From a virus, in IMG/VR virus record IMGVR_UViG_3300027759_000002, positions 115,755 to 179,754 of that record: 64,000 nucleotides of DNA; one strand, given 5' to 3'. Numbering within the stretch: position 1 is the first letter of the stretch; each line of letters starts with the position of its first letter. Positions 54,333 through 60,681 of the stretch are shown in pieces. The notes below the pieces were generated by a model, which did not search any database, had not been told where the DNA came from, and saw only the letters and a program-made list of their open reading frames with translations. The position numbers were made by a program, and so were the translations under genes.

Positions 54333-54371
54333 AGTACTCAGGTTGACAAGTGCAGGATTCTATGATATAAT
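54333..54371 (+). promoter_or_regulatory. AGTACT element and promoter of the 54394 gene
   Basis: AGTACT (54333-54338), CAGG, TTGACA (54343-54348), 17 bp, TATAAT (54366-54371). Same AGTACTCAGGTTG arrangement as the minus-strand promoters at 52.1 and 52.8 kb. Confidence 0.85.
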
Positions 54372-54393
54372 GGTATTTTTAAACGGTTAGGAA

Positions 54394-54573
54394 ATGACAA
54401 TGACAAAAAACGAAACTATAGCACTCATTATTGAGTCTATTGTAAGTACTGGGTATTCAGATGCGGATCAATTTATAGAATATATTACTATGATTCTGCC
54501 GCAAATGAGTACGGAAGACTTACAAGAAGAATTAGAATTGTTGGAAGATAATACTATTGGTCTCAGTCAGTAA
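54394..54573 (+). CDS. Small acidic protein, 59 aa
   Basis: MTMTKNETIALIIESIVSTG, then ADQFIEYITMILPQMSTEDL. SD TTAGGAA precedes ATG 54394; ATG 54400 is a second option. Two-helix acidic protein of unknown function. Confidence 0.6.
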   Translation: MTMTKNETIALIIESIVSTGYSDADQFIEYITMILPQMSTEDLQEELELLEDNTIGLSQ

Positions 54574-54587
54574 AAGGTACTAAGAAA

Positions 54588-54821
54588 ATGAAATTAATTG
54601 AATACTTTGGTTTCTATCGTTCAGTCGGTAGACGTTCCGCATTACACGGCGTGCCTATCGGTGAACTGGATAATGTAAGACTTTTGTTTGCAAAGGCCGG
54701 TAAGAAGGTAAAGTTTCGTTTTCGGGGTCCACGTGCTCATAACACTTTCCGTTCACCGAACACCAAACAATCGACCTGTTTAAAGCAGGATGCTACTACT
54801 TTTGCAGTATACCCACGTTAG
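54588..54821 (+). CDS. Basic hypothetical protein, 77 aa
   Basis: MKLIEYFGFYRSVGRRSALH, then KAGKKVKFRFRGPRAHNTFR: Arg/Lys-rich and possibly nucleic-acid binding. Its last bases contain one AGTCAGGTAA repeat. No family recognised. Confidence 0.55.
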   Translation: MKLIEYFGFYRSVGRRSALHGVPIGELDNVRLLFAKAGKKVKFRFRGPRAHNTFRSPNTKQSTCLKQDATTFAVYPR

Positions 54822-54902
54822 TCAGGTAATACTGTAGTACTCCAGTCAGGTAATGGAGTACTATGGTATTAGGTTGCCAAGTCAGGTAAAATCTGGTATA
54901 AT
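54820..54902 (+). promoter_or_regulatory. Dense control region: AGTCAGGTAA and AGTACT repeats with promoter
   Basis: AGTCAGGTAA occurs at 54820, 54844 and 54880 (and at 53750); AGTACT at 54836 and 54857 as inverted TGGAGTACT/AGTACTCCA halves. Promoter TTGCCA (54874-54879), 17 bp, TATAAT (54897-54902). Confidence 0.75.
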
Positions 54903-54930
54903 TGTGTTTTAAATCAGTGAGGTAAAATAA

Positions 54931-55185
54931 ATGCGTGATATGATAGAAGAAATGGTGGACGAATTGCTCGATATGGAAGGAACTGTAGAAGTTGCAGGTT
55001 CTGTATTTTCTCGCTCGGCCATTTTGCGTGAGTTAGACCCTACTGCTTATCGTATGCTTTGCAATGATACTGCTGATGCACTTATCGAAGATTTGAAAAG
55101 TGAGTTAGATTATCTCGGCGAAGATGGCGATTTTGATGAGGTAGAAGATTTGAAGGATCGTATTAATCAATTGGAGAATATTTAA
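54931..55185 (+). CDS. Acidic hypothetical protein, 84 aa
   Basis: MRDMIEEMVDELLDMEGTVE, SRSAILRELDPTAYRMLCND, then acidic coiled coil. The RBS is GAGGTAAAATAA rather than a canonical SD, a pattern shared by the next genes (AAGGTAAAA). Function unknown. Confidence 0.65.
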   Translation: MRDMIEEMVDELLDMEGTVEVAGSVFSRSAILRELDPTAYRMLCNDTADALIEDLKSELDYLGEDGDFDEVEDLKDRINQLENI

Positions 55186-55343
55186 TGGGTAATAATGTAT
55201 TGTTTTTTGAGACCCGTTCACGGGCAATGGTTTTAGTTGCTGAATTGGTTAATTTGGTACAAAACACTGAATTGTCACAAGCAGATATGGATGAGATATT
55301 CATGGATGCTGTTGAGATGATTCACGAATCACAACCAAACTAA
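55185..55343 (+). CDS. Small protein, 52 aa
   Basis: MGNNVLFFETRSRAMVLVAE, then ELSQADMDEIFMDAVEMIHE. Starts on the last base of the previous stop. Function unknown. Confidence 0.55.
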   Translation: MGNNVLFFETRSRAMVLVAELVNLVQNTELSQADMDEIFMDAVEMIHESQPN

Positions 55344-55352
55344 GGTAAAATT

Positions 55353-55574
55353 ATGAATGTGCAGTTAGTTCACTTGGCGATTGACCAAATCCGTGACGAT
55401 ATGGATTCTGGTGATTATACAGCAGTTGAAGAATTGCTGAAAAAACTCAGTAATGACGTATTGTATTCCTTCTTAGGTGAAGATAGACAAGAAATTGCGG
55501 ATTCTTATGAATCTCAATATGATGGCCAGCCTGATGAAGCACAGGAATGGCATGATTTTGACCCTGATTGTTAA
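55353..55574 (+). CDS. Acidic hypothetical protein, 73 aa
   Basis: MNVQLVHLAIDQIRDDMDSG, then YTAVEELLKKLSNDVLYSFL and an Asp/Glu-rich end (EAQEWHDFDPDC). RBS AAGGTAAAA. Function unknown. Confidence 0.6.
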   Translation: MNVQLVHLAIDQIRDDMDSGDYTAVEELLKKLSNDVLYSFLGEDRQEIADSYESQYDGQPDEAQEWHDFDPDC

Positions 55575-55585
55575 TAGGAGATAGT

Positions 55586-55807
55586 ATGAAGGTAAAATTG
55601 CCGTTTGATTGTATGATTCTCGACAAGGAATCTGTCGAGGTAAAAAACCGGTTCTCTGGTGAAGGTGTAATGTTGACGCCCGAAGCGGTAGCAGTATATG
55701 ACACCATAATGGGTTGTGAGATGACAGGCGACTATAAAATGGTTCGCAAAGGACTGGATTGGTTTCGCAAACATTATCCAGCAGAATATATGGTTCTATT
55801 AGATTAA
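55586..55807 (+). CDS. Hypothetical protein, 73 aa
   Basis: MKVKLPFDCMILDKESVEVK, then VYDTIMGCEMTGDYKMVRKG and DWFRKHYPAEYMVLLD. The last motif (W-F-R-x-x-Y-P-x-E-Y) recurs in phage hypotheticals. ATG 55586 follows TAGGAG. Confidence 0.6.
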   Translation: MKVKLPFDCMILDKESVEVKNRFSGEGVMLTPEAVAVYDTIMGCEMTGDYKMVRKGLDWFRKHYPAEYMVLLD

Positions 55808-55817
55808 GGTAAAAGTA

Positions 55818-56015
55818 ATGACTAACTCAGAATTGATTGATAGACTACAGCAGGCACAGGCGTTGCTTGCTGATGTATATCATTGGGCAGATACGCCTAT
55901 GACTAATGGTTTGCAGATTTCGCCATTAAAGACTAATGCTGAAATTGCCTCGCTGTTGAGCACGGCTGATTCCTGCATTTGGGCTGCATTGGATGAATTG
56001 GATTATAATTCATGA
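55818..56015 (+). CDS. Hypothetical protein, 65 aa
   Basis: MTNSELIDRLQQAQALLADV, then LKTNAEIASLLSTADSCIWA. RBS AAGGTAAAAGTA. Overlaps the next gene by 4 bases. Helical; function unknown. Confidence 0.6.
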   Translation: MTNSELIDRLQQAQALLADVYHWADTPMTNGLQISPLKTNAEIASLLSTADSCIWAALDELDYNS

Positions 56016-56260
56016 ATAAGGTTATCAATGAACTATTCAACCGTGCAGGCGGTTGGACGGAAGTGTGTGATGTATCAGGCGAAGAAATTCTAACCTATAA
56101 CGAGCACTTGGATCCTGAGAAATTCGCTAAATTGATTGTGTTGGAGTGTATGCATGAATGCCTGCGTATGCAGTTAGGCAATCAATATACACCAGAAGAA
56201 CTGTTGTTTCAAACTAAGTATCGTAAGATTATCAAAGAACATTTTGGAGTAGAAGAATGA
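56012..56260 (+). CDS. Paralogue 2 of the EKFAxLIVxEC family, 82 aa
   Basis: MNKVINELFNRAGGW, PEKFAKLIVLECMHECL and IIKEHFGVEE align with the proteins at 50602 and 60242. Overlaps both neighbours. Unknown function. Confidence 0.7.
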   Translation: MNKVINELFNRAGGWTEVCDVSGEEILTYNEHLDPEKFAKLIVLECMHECLRMQLGNQYTPEELLFQTKYRKIIKEHFGVEE

Positions 56261-56436
56261 AAGATTTAAACTGGTTGTATATGTTGGACGTATTGTCTGG
56301 CGCTAAATTCAGTAATTATGGTTTGCAGTGTTTGGCAGAATTGAATATTGGTGAAATCAAATCACGGAAAGAATATCCGTTATTGACCCAGCGCCTGTAC
56401 ACACCAACACGAATGGAAAAATTCGCAATGCAATAA
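56257..56436 (+). CDS. Small protein, 59 aa
   Basis: MKDLNWLYMLDVLSGAKFSN, then IGEIKSRKEYPLLTQRLYTP. ATGA overlap with the previous gene. Function unknown. Confidence 0.55.
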   Translation: MKDLNWLYMLDVLSGAKFSNYGLQCLAELNIGEIKSRKEYPLLTQRLYTPTRMEKFAMQ

Positions 56437-56455
56437 TACTTGACCTAGGAGATGG

Positions 56456-56501
56456 AGTACTTTAGTATTAAGGTTGCCATTACCTAGGATTCATGTATAA
56501 T
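56456..56501 (+). promoter_or_regulatory. AGTACT element and promoter of the 56524 gene
   Basis: AGTACT (56456-56461) and AGTATT (56464-56469), AAGG, TTGCCA (56474-56479), 16 bp, TATAAT (56496-56501). Confidence 0.82.
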
Positions 56502-56523
56502 GACACATTCAATAGGAGATATT

Positions 56524-57051
56524 ATGGAATTTCAAACTGGTAAACCCCCACAAACTGCCATGTATTTGGTCGACCGTGGGATGCAAGGCAAGTATTATCG
56601 TTGGTATGATGCAGAAACCGATACCTGGTCAATGTGCGGTTCTGATATGACCGAAGCATTGTCATTTGTTGGTCGTCCATCGCCTGTTGGTTTCTTCCCA
56701 TGGGTAGGTCCTATGACTGGTCCCCGATTCAACCCTGCTACAGGTGTTGCTGATCCTGAAGTTAAGACACCAAAAGTTGCCAAAGTAAAACCTGCATCAC
56801 GTAAGATGGCACGCCAACGTACAGTGACACCAACCAAACTGGTTATTTCCAAAGTTGGCAATACCACTGTTGGTTCTATTGTAAAAGGCACTAAAACAAC
56901 GCATCCTGATGGTACTGTATTCTTCCGTGCGGATCGTCAAAAATGGGTTGCTATGATGAATGGCAAACAAGAAGCAGCACGACCAACACCTGAAGCGTGT
57001 TTGTCGTTTTTGAAGAAAAAGTATAATGTGGAAGGCATTGTGTTAAAATGA
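56524..57051 (+). CDS. Hypothetical protein, 175 aa, basic C-terminal half
   Basis: ATG 56524 follows AATAGGAG. N-terminal part FQTGKPPQTAMYLVDRGMQG and WYDAETDTWSMCG; the middle is Lys/Pro-rich (KTPKVAKVKPASRKMARQRT); the C-terminal HPDGTVFFRADRQKWVAMMN with KQEAARPTPEACLSFLKKKY resembles the AP2/integrase-like DNA-binding sheet common in phage proteins. DNA-binding is inferred. Confidence 0.6.
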   Translation: MEFQTGKPPQTAMYLVDRGMQGKYYRWYDAETDTWSMCGSDMTEALSFVGRPSPVGFFPWVGPMTGPRFNPATGVADPEVKTPKVAKVKPASRKMARQRTVTPTKLVISKVGNTTVGSIVKGTKTTHPDGTVFFRADRQKWVAMMNGKQEAARPTPEACLSFLKKKYNVEGIVLK

Positions 57052-57509
57052 TTAAGACTAAAAAAATTGCAGGTTGGGAAGATTATTCGGTCAGCACCGA
57101 TGGTCGTGTGTTTTCAAAAAAACGTGGTGAATTGGTTGAATTGACTCAAACCAAAGGCACAACTGGTTATTATAATGTTGGATTTTCTAATAAAAAGGAA
57201 AAGAAAACATTTCAAGTCCACCGATTGATTGCAATATCATTTATAACCAATCGTAAAAATTTAGAAATTGTTAATCATTTAGATGGCAACAAATTGAATA
57301 ATGATGTATCAAATTTAGAATGGACAACCCGTGGTGGCAATGGTGACCACGCCGGCAAGGTTTTAGGACCAAAGCAACGTGCTGAACGTAAAGCCAAAAA
57401 AGATAATGAAATGAAATCAAAACTTTCTATTATAGATTTTTCACACTCTGCTTGCACTGCCAATCCTGAGTTGTTTCATTCAATTTATAAAACTGTTATG
57501 GGAGTTTAA
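57048..57509 (+). CDS. NUMOD4/HNH homing-type endonuclease
   Basis: 153 residues. NUMOD4 start GWEDYSVSTDGRVFSKKRG (about 9-27), then HNH core FQVHRLIAISFI and IVNHLDGNKLNNDVSNLEW (about 82-100) with the H-N-H residues. Free-standing homing endonucleases of this type are mobile within phage genomes. ATGA overlap with the preceding gene shows it is embedded in an operon. Confidence 0.88.
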   Translation: MIKTKKIAGWEDYSVSTDGRVFSKKRGELVELTQTKGTTGYYNVGFSNKKEKKTFQVHRLIAISFITNRKNLEIVNHLDGNKLNNDVSNLEWTTRGGNGDHAGKVLGPKQRAERKAKKDNEMKSKLSIIDFSHSACTANPELFHSIYKTVMGV

Positions 57510-57510
57510 A

Positions 57511-57903
57511 ATGGGTTTAGATATGTACGCATTCCGTGTAAAAGCGGAATATGTGATTGACGATTTTAATATACGTGGTCAGGACGCTGGTCGTGAAGAT
57601 GATTTAGAAGAATTGGCCTATTGGCGTAAGCATCACGACCTCCATGGTTGGATGGAACGCCTGTATCGTTCAAAAGGCGGCGACCAAGAATCGTTTAATT
57701 GTGTGCCTGTACGATTGACAATGCAAGACCTCCAACTGTTGGAACATGATGTATTGAACGGCAGACTACCTGAAACGCAGGGGTTTTTCTTTGGCACCAA
57801 TCCGCCTGATGAATGGACAATGGAACAGGACATGAAATTCATTGTTTCTGCCAAAATGGCCATTACTCAAGGTGATGCCGTTTATTATGATTCATGGTGG
57901 TAA
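57511..57903 (+). CDS. Conserved phage/bacterial protein (MGLDMY family), 130 aa
   Basis: MGLDMYAFRVKAEYV, LAYWRKHHDLHGWMERLYR, GFFFGTNPPDEW and the ending VYYDSWW. This family occurs in many phages and bacteria without known function. The conserved Trp/His/Tyr pattern suggests a small-molecule or metal site. Confidence 0.7.
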   Translation: MGLDMYAFRVKAEYVIDDFNIRGQDAGREDDLEELAYWRKHHDLHGWMERLYRSKGGDQESFNCVPVRLTMQDLQLLEHDVLNGRLPETQGFFFGTNPPDEWTMEQDMKFIVSAKMAITQGDAVYYDSWW

Positions 57904-58066
57904 TATTAAACTGATAATTGTACTGATATTAATTGGTTCAATTATTGGTTGTGCCCAAACTGGCCAAAATGATGATATGACCAATGCCAAAATCAAACAA
58001 ATGAGCACAATGAGAAATCCCATATGTCGTGAGGTTGGTTCGTATTTGTATTGTAATGAAAGATGA
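57887..58066 (+). CDS. Small lipoprotein, 59 aa
   Basis: Starts inside the end of the previous gene. Hydrophobic KLIIVLILIGSIIGC ends in lipobox I-I-G-C; the mature part is short and polar with two more Cys. Function unknown; could be an envelope or exclusion factor. Confidence 0.55.
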   Translation: MIHGGNIKLIIVLILIGSIIGCAQTGQNDDMTNAKIKQMSTMRNPICREVGSYLYCNER

Positions 58067-58250
58067 TATGAAAGAAATTATTAAGGCAGGCATTTGGATT
58101 TTACTTACTGTAGTGGTAATCAGTGCATATCAGGATTTGAGTGAAACAAGTGACCGCAATATTATCCGTAAAATGGTATATAAATGTGAAAAAGACTTGC
58201 CAAGAAATCAACAATGTTATATAATTGCGGTGCCCCCCAGTAAGGATTAA
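58056..58250 (+). CDS. Small membrane protein, 64 aa
   Basis: One span, IIKAGIWILLTVVVISAYQ, then a charged region with CEKDLPRNQQCYIIAVPP. ATG 58056 or 58068; both near the lipoprotein stop. Function unknown. Confidence 0.55.
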   Translation: MKDDMKEIIKAGIWILLTVVVISAYQDLSETSDRNIIRKMVYKCEKDLPRNQQCYIIAVPPSKD

Positions 58251-58259
58251 GGATTAATT

Positions 58260-58478
58260 ATGAAAGAAGTAACTATTAAATTAGGTTGGGATACTGTTGA
58301 TAGTATCATACAAACGGAATTGCAAAGTACCTATGAGTCATTAAAACAAGATATGGTAAATCGGTCTGAAGGACGTGGTTTTGCTATATTTGATGTTGAT
58401 GAAGCAAAGGACATTGGTGAGATTGCCGAACACCTTTATTGCCTTAAAAAGGTAATGACATATTGGGGAGTTAAATGA
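58260..58478 (+). CDS. Conserved phage hypothetical, 72 aa
   Basis: TIKLGWDTVDSIIQTELQST, then GFAIFDVDEAKDIGEIAEHL and CLKKVMTYWGV. This order (Y-E-x-L-K-x-D, DxxxDxxxI, L-x-A-x-xxVLxYY) is typical of a small phage family of unknown function. Confidence 0.65.
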   Translation: MKEVTIKLGWDTVDSIIQTELQSTYESLKQDMVNRSEGRGFAIFDVDEAKDIGEIAEHLYCLKKVMTYWGVK

Positions 58479-58481
58479 TAT

Positions 58482-58646
58482 ATGGATTTGGAAACATTTA
58501 CTCACCGCTGGAATGATGCCGTTGTCACATATGATGAGTACAAAAAACTGATTGCAGCGCACCAGGAATGGGTGGACGCACAGGAAAAGCAGGCAGCAAT
58601 GGTTGCTGAAGCAGAGAAACCGAAGCGTTCCAAGAAGAATACTTGA
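58482..58646 (+). CDS. Small helical protein, 54 aa
   Basis: MDLETFTHRWNDAVVTYDEY, then an Ala/Glu/Lys helix ending KPKRSKKNT. No SD apparent. Function unknown. Confidence 0.5.
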   Translation: MDLETFTHRWNDAVVTYDEYKKLIAAHQEWVDAQEKQAAMVAEAEKPKRSKKNT

Positions 58647-58658
58647 CCGGACTGCTTG

Positions 58659-58703
58659 AGTACTAAAGTACTAGGTTGCCATTAGTACCAAAACCTGTAT
58701 AAT
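58659..58703 (+). promoter_or_regulatory. Tandem AGTACT elements and promoter of the AAA+ gene
   Basis: AGTACT at 58659-58664 and 58667-58672, AGG, TTGCCA (58676-58681), 16 bp, TATAAT (58698-58703). Confidence 0.85.
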
Positions 58704-58731
58704 ACGTAGTATTGATTGATTAGGAGTAACG

Positions 58732-59610
58732 ATGATTGATGTGAAATTTGTTGGTGGTAAGTATGTTGCTGTTATCAACGGCAAGACTGTAAAGCGTTCA
58801 AACAAGGCGCATATGGATTATGTCATCCGTAAGGCACAATCAGAATCCAATTCTATTGCACCTGTGCTTGAGTCCCGTTTCAGTATCAACCAACGCTTTG
58901 GTTTTGTGTCTGATATGGTTACTATGCTTGCTAACGGCGCACAAGCATCCGTTGTTGTGACTGGTCCTGGTGGTCTTGGCAAGTCTTTCACTGTGTCACA
59001 AACACTGACAGCACTTGGCTTCAAAGATATATCAGTGCTAGAAGATTTCGCTGTTGGCACGATCCTAAAGACTACCAAGACTTTCCGTGTCATCAAAGGT
59101 TATTCAACACCTAAAGGCCTGTACCGTACACTTTATGAAAATAAAGACGGCGTTATTGTGTTTGATGATTGTGATTCCGTCCTTAAGGATCCTACATCAT
59201 TGAACCTGCTCAAAGGTGCGCTTGATTCATATTCACGCCGTATCATTTCATGGCGTGCTGATATCAAAGATGAAGATTTACCTACATCCTTTGAATTCAA
59301 AGGTCGTGTTGTGTTTATCTCCAACTTGTCCGCATCCAATATTGACCAGGCTATCCTGACCCGTTCATTGGCTGTTGACTTGTCTATGACCACAAAGCAA
59401 AAGGTCGAACGTATGCGCCACCTGTTGTCTACAGGTGAGTTTATGCCTGAGTTTGACAAAGCAGTCAAGGTAGATGCCATGAATTTGATTGAGAAACACC
59501 AAGATTCAGTTAAAGAGTTATCGCTCCGTACACTGATTCAGGTAACAAAGATTCGTCAAGGCGCAGGTAAAAACTGGTCTGATTTGGCTGAGTATGCAAT
59601 TTGTGGTTAA
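58732..59610 (+). CDS. AAA+ ATPase (MoxR/CobS-like)
   Basis: 292 residues. Walker A VTGPGGLGKSFTV (about 74-86), Walker B GVIVFDDCDSVL (about 140), sensor-1 VVFISNLSASN (about 197) and an Arg finger in LTRSLAVDL. Single AAA+ module, as in the ATPases that partner VWA proteins. The VWA/HExxH protein at 46695 is the obvious candidate partner, though not adjacent. SD TTAGGAG. Confidence 0.85.
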   Translation: MIDVKFVGGKYVAVINGKTVKRSNKAHMDYVIRKAQSESNSIAPVLESRFSINQRFGFVSDMVTMLANGAQASVVVTGPGGLGKSFTVSQTLTALGFKDISVLEDFAVGTILKTTKTFRVIKGYSTPKGLYRTLYENKDGVIVFDDCDSVLKDPTSLNLLKGALDSYSRRIISWRADIKDEDLPTSFEFKGRVVFISNLSASNIDQAILTRSLAVDLSMTTKQKVERMRHLLSTGEFMPEFDKAVKVDAMNLIEKHQDSVKELSLRTLIQVTKIRQGAGKNWSDLAEYAICG

Positions 59611-59614
59611 TCAG

Positions 59615-59728
59615 GTGACACATTTTGAAAAGATTATAGATAACACATTCACCTTTTTAGGTATTCTAATTTGGTGTTGTGTTATGGCTTTTGGTTTAGG
59701 TTTATTGATTGGATTTTTATTATGGTAA
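59615..59728 (+). CDS. Tiny membrane peptide, 37 aa, GTG start
   Basis: GTG start, then THFEKIIDNTFTFLGILIWC and a hydrophobic segment ending GLLIGFLLW. It fills the gap after the AAA+ gene and overlaps the next start by 7 bases. Weak RBS, so uncertain. Confidence 0.4.
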   Translation: MTHFEKIIDNTFTFLGILIWCCVMAFGLGLLIGFLLW

Positions 59729-60006
59729 AAGTTGTTATTAATCGTTGTTTTGGTGGATTTGGTTTATCTGAAGCTGCACTGGATGAATATAAAAGACGTA
59801 GAGGTATTACTGATGAAAACTTTTGGTATTATGATATACCAAGAGATTGTCCAGACCTTGTGGCAATGATTGAAGAATATGGTACCGATGCGGGTGGTGA
59901 TTTCTCAGATTTAAAAATCGTAGAAGTTCCCGATGCTGTAAATTGGTACATTGAAGAATATGATGGTATGGAACATGTGGCAGAACGCCACAGAACATGG
60001 AATTAA
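59722..60006 (+). CDS. Conserved phage hypothetical (CFGGFGLS family), 94 aa
   Basis: MVKVVINRCFGGFGLSEAAL, then DCPDLVAMIEEYGTDAGGDF and the end IEEYDGMEHVAERHRTW. A widespread small family in phages infecting diverse bacteria. Function unknown. Confidence 0.75.
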   Translation: MVKVVINRCFGGFGLSEAALDEYKRRRGITDENFWYYDIPRDCPDLVAMIEEYGTDAGGDFSDLKIVEVPDAVNWYIEEYDGMEHVAERHRTWN

Positions 60007-60007
60007 T

Positions 60008-60241
60008 ATGTGGCGTAAAAGAGAAATTGATAATAAGATTAAATCTACTTTGCAAAAGGCCGATTGTGATAATATGCTGATGGCATTGCTTGGTCGCCAA
60101 GAATTGGTAGATAGATGGTGGGATAGTCCAAATATGCATTTTGATTTTAAACATCCAATTGATGTATTTAATTTGAGTGATGATGGTCGCCAAGCAGTTG
60201 TCAGTTATGTTACGGAACATTGCTATGGTGGATATCATTGA
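60008..60241 (+). CDS. Hypothetical protein with MbcA/DUF2384-like end, 77 aa
   Basis: MWRKREIDNKIKSTLQKA, then LVDRWWDSPNMHFDF, HPIDVFNLSDDGRQAVVSYV. The W-W-x-x-P-N/P-x-F-x-x-x-x-P-x-x-V-F arrangement resembles the antitoxin toxin-binding domain DUF2384. No toxin is adjacent, so this may be a related fold with another role. Confidence 0.55.
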   Translation: MWRKREIDNKIKSTLQKADCDNMLMALLGRQELVDRWWDSPNMHFDFKHPIDVFNLSDDGRQAVVSYVTEHCYGGYH

Positions 60242-60493
60242 ATGAATGACCGAATTAAAGAATTGGCTCTACAATGTGGTGCATGGCACCAAGTGTATGG
60301 TGAGCAAAGACTTATGAATAATGAGAATTTTAATTATGAGAAATTCGCCACGTTGGTTGTTCAGGATTGTATTGATATTGTGGAAAACCTATCGCCAGGT
60401 TATAAAGACTATCGTGACCAGATTGAAGATGCATTCCGTAGGGATTGTGTGTTAGAGATTAAACATAAATTTGAAATCAAAGATGAAAAGTAA
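60242..60493 (+). CDS. Paralogue 3 of the EKFAxLIVxEC family, 83 aa
   Basis: MNDRIKELALQCGAWHQVYG, NYEKFATLVVQDCIDIVE and LEIKHKFEIKD align with 50602 and 56012. Immediately follows the previous stop. Confidence 0.7.
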   Translation: MNDRIKELALQCGAWHQVYGEQRLMNNENFNYEKFATLVVQDCIDIVENLSPGYKDYRDQIEDAFRRDCVLEIKHKFEIKDEK

Positions 60494-60587
60494 TGTGCTT
60501 GAGCGTGAACGCAAGAAAACAAACACAATAACCTATATTGTGTGTATAATGATGTTGTTAGCATTAATATTCCACCTCATGAACTGA
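60483..60587 (+). CDS. Tiny membrane protein, 34 aa
   Basis: MKSNVLERERKKTNTITYIV followed by a single hydrophobic span. Overlaps the preceding gene by 11 bases. Possible T4-like small early membrane protein; uncertain. Confidence 0.4.
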   Translation: MKSNVLERERKKTNTITYIVCIMMLLALIFHLMN

Positions 60588-60589
60588 CT

Positions 60590-60649
60590 GTTGTATTTGT
60601 ACAACAACTGCCAATTTTTGTTGCCAACCACTGGCACCTGTGATATAAT
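60590..60649 (+). promoter_or_regulatory. Palindrome and promoter of rIIA
   Basis: Perfect GTTGTA-TTTG-TACAAC (60590-60605), then TTGCCA (60621-60626), 17 bp, TATAAT (60644-60649). Confidence 0.85.
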
Positions 60650-60681
60650 ACTTGTATTGATTGATTGAAAAAGGTTTTGTA

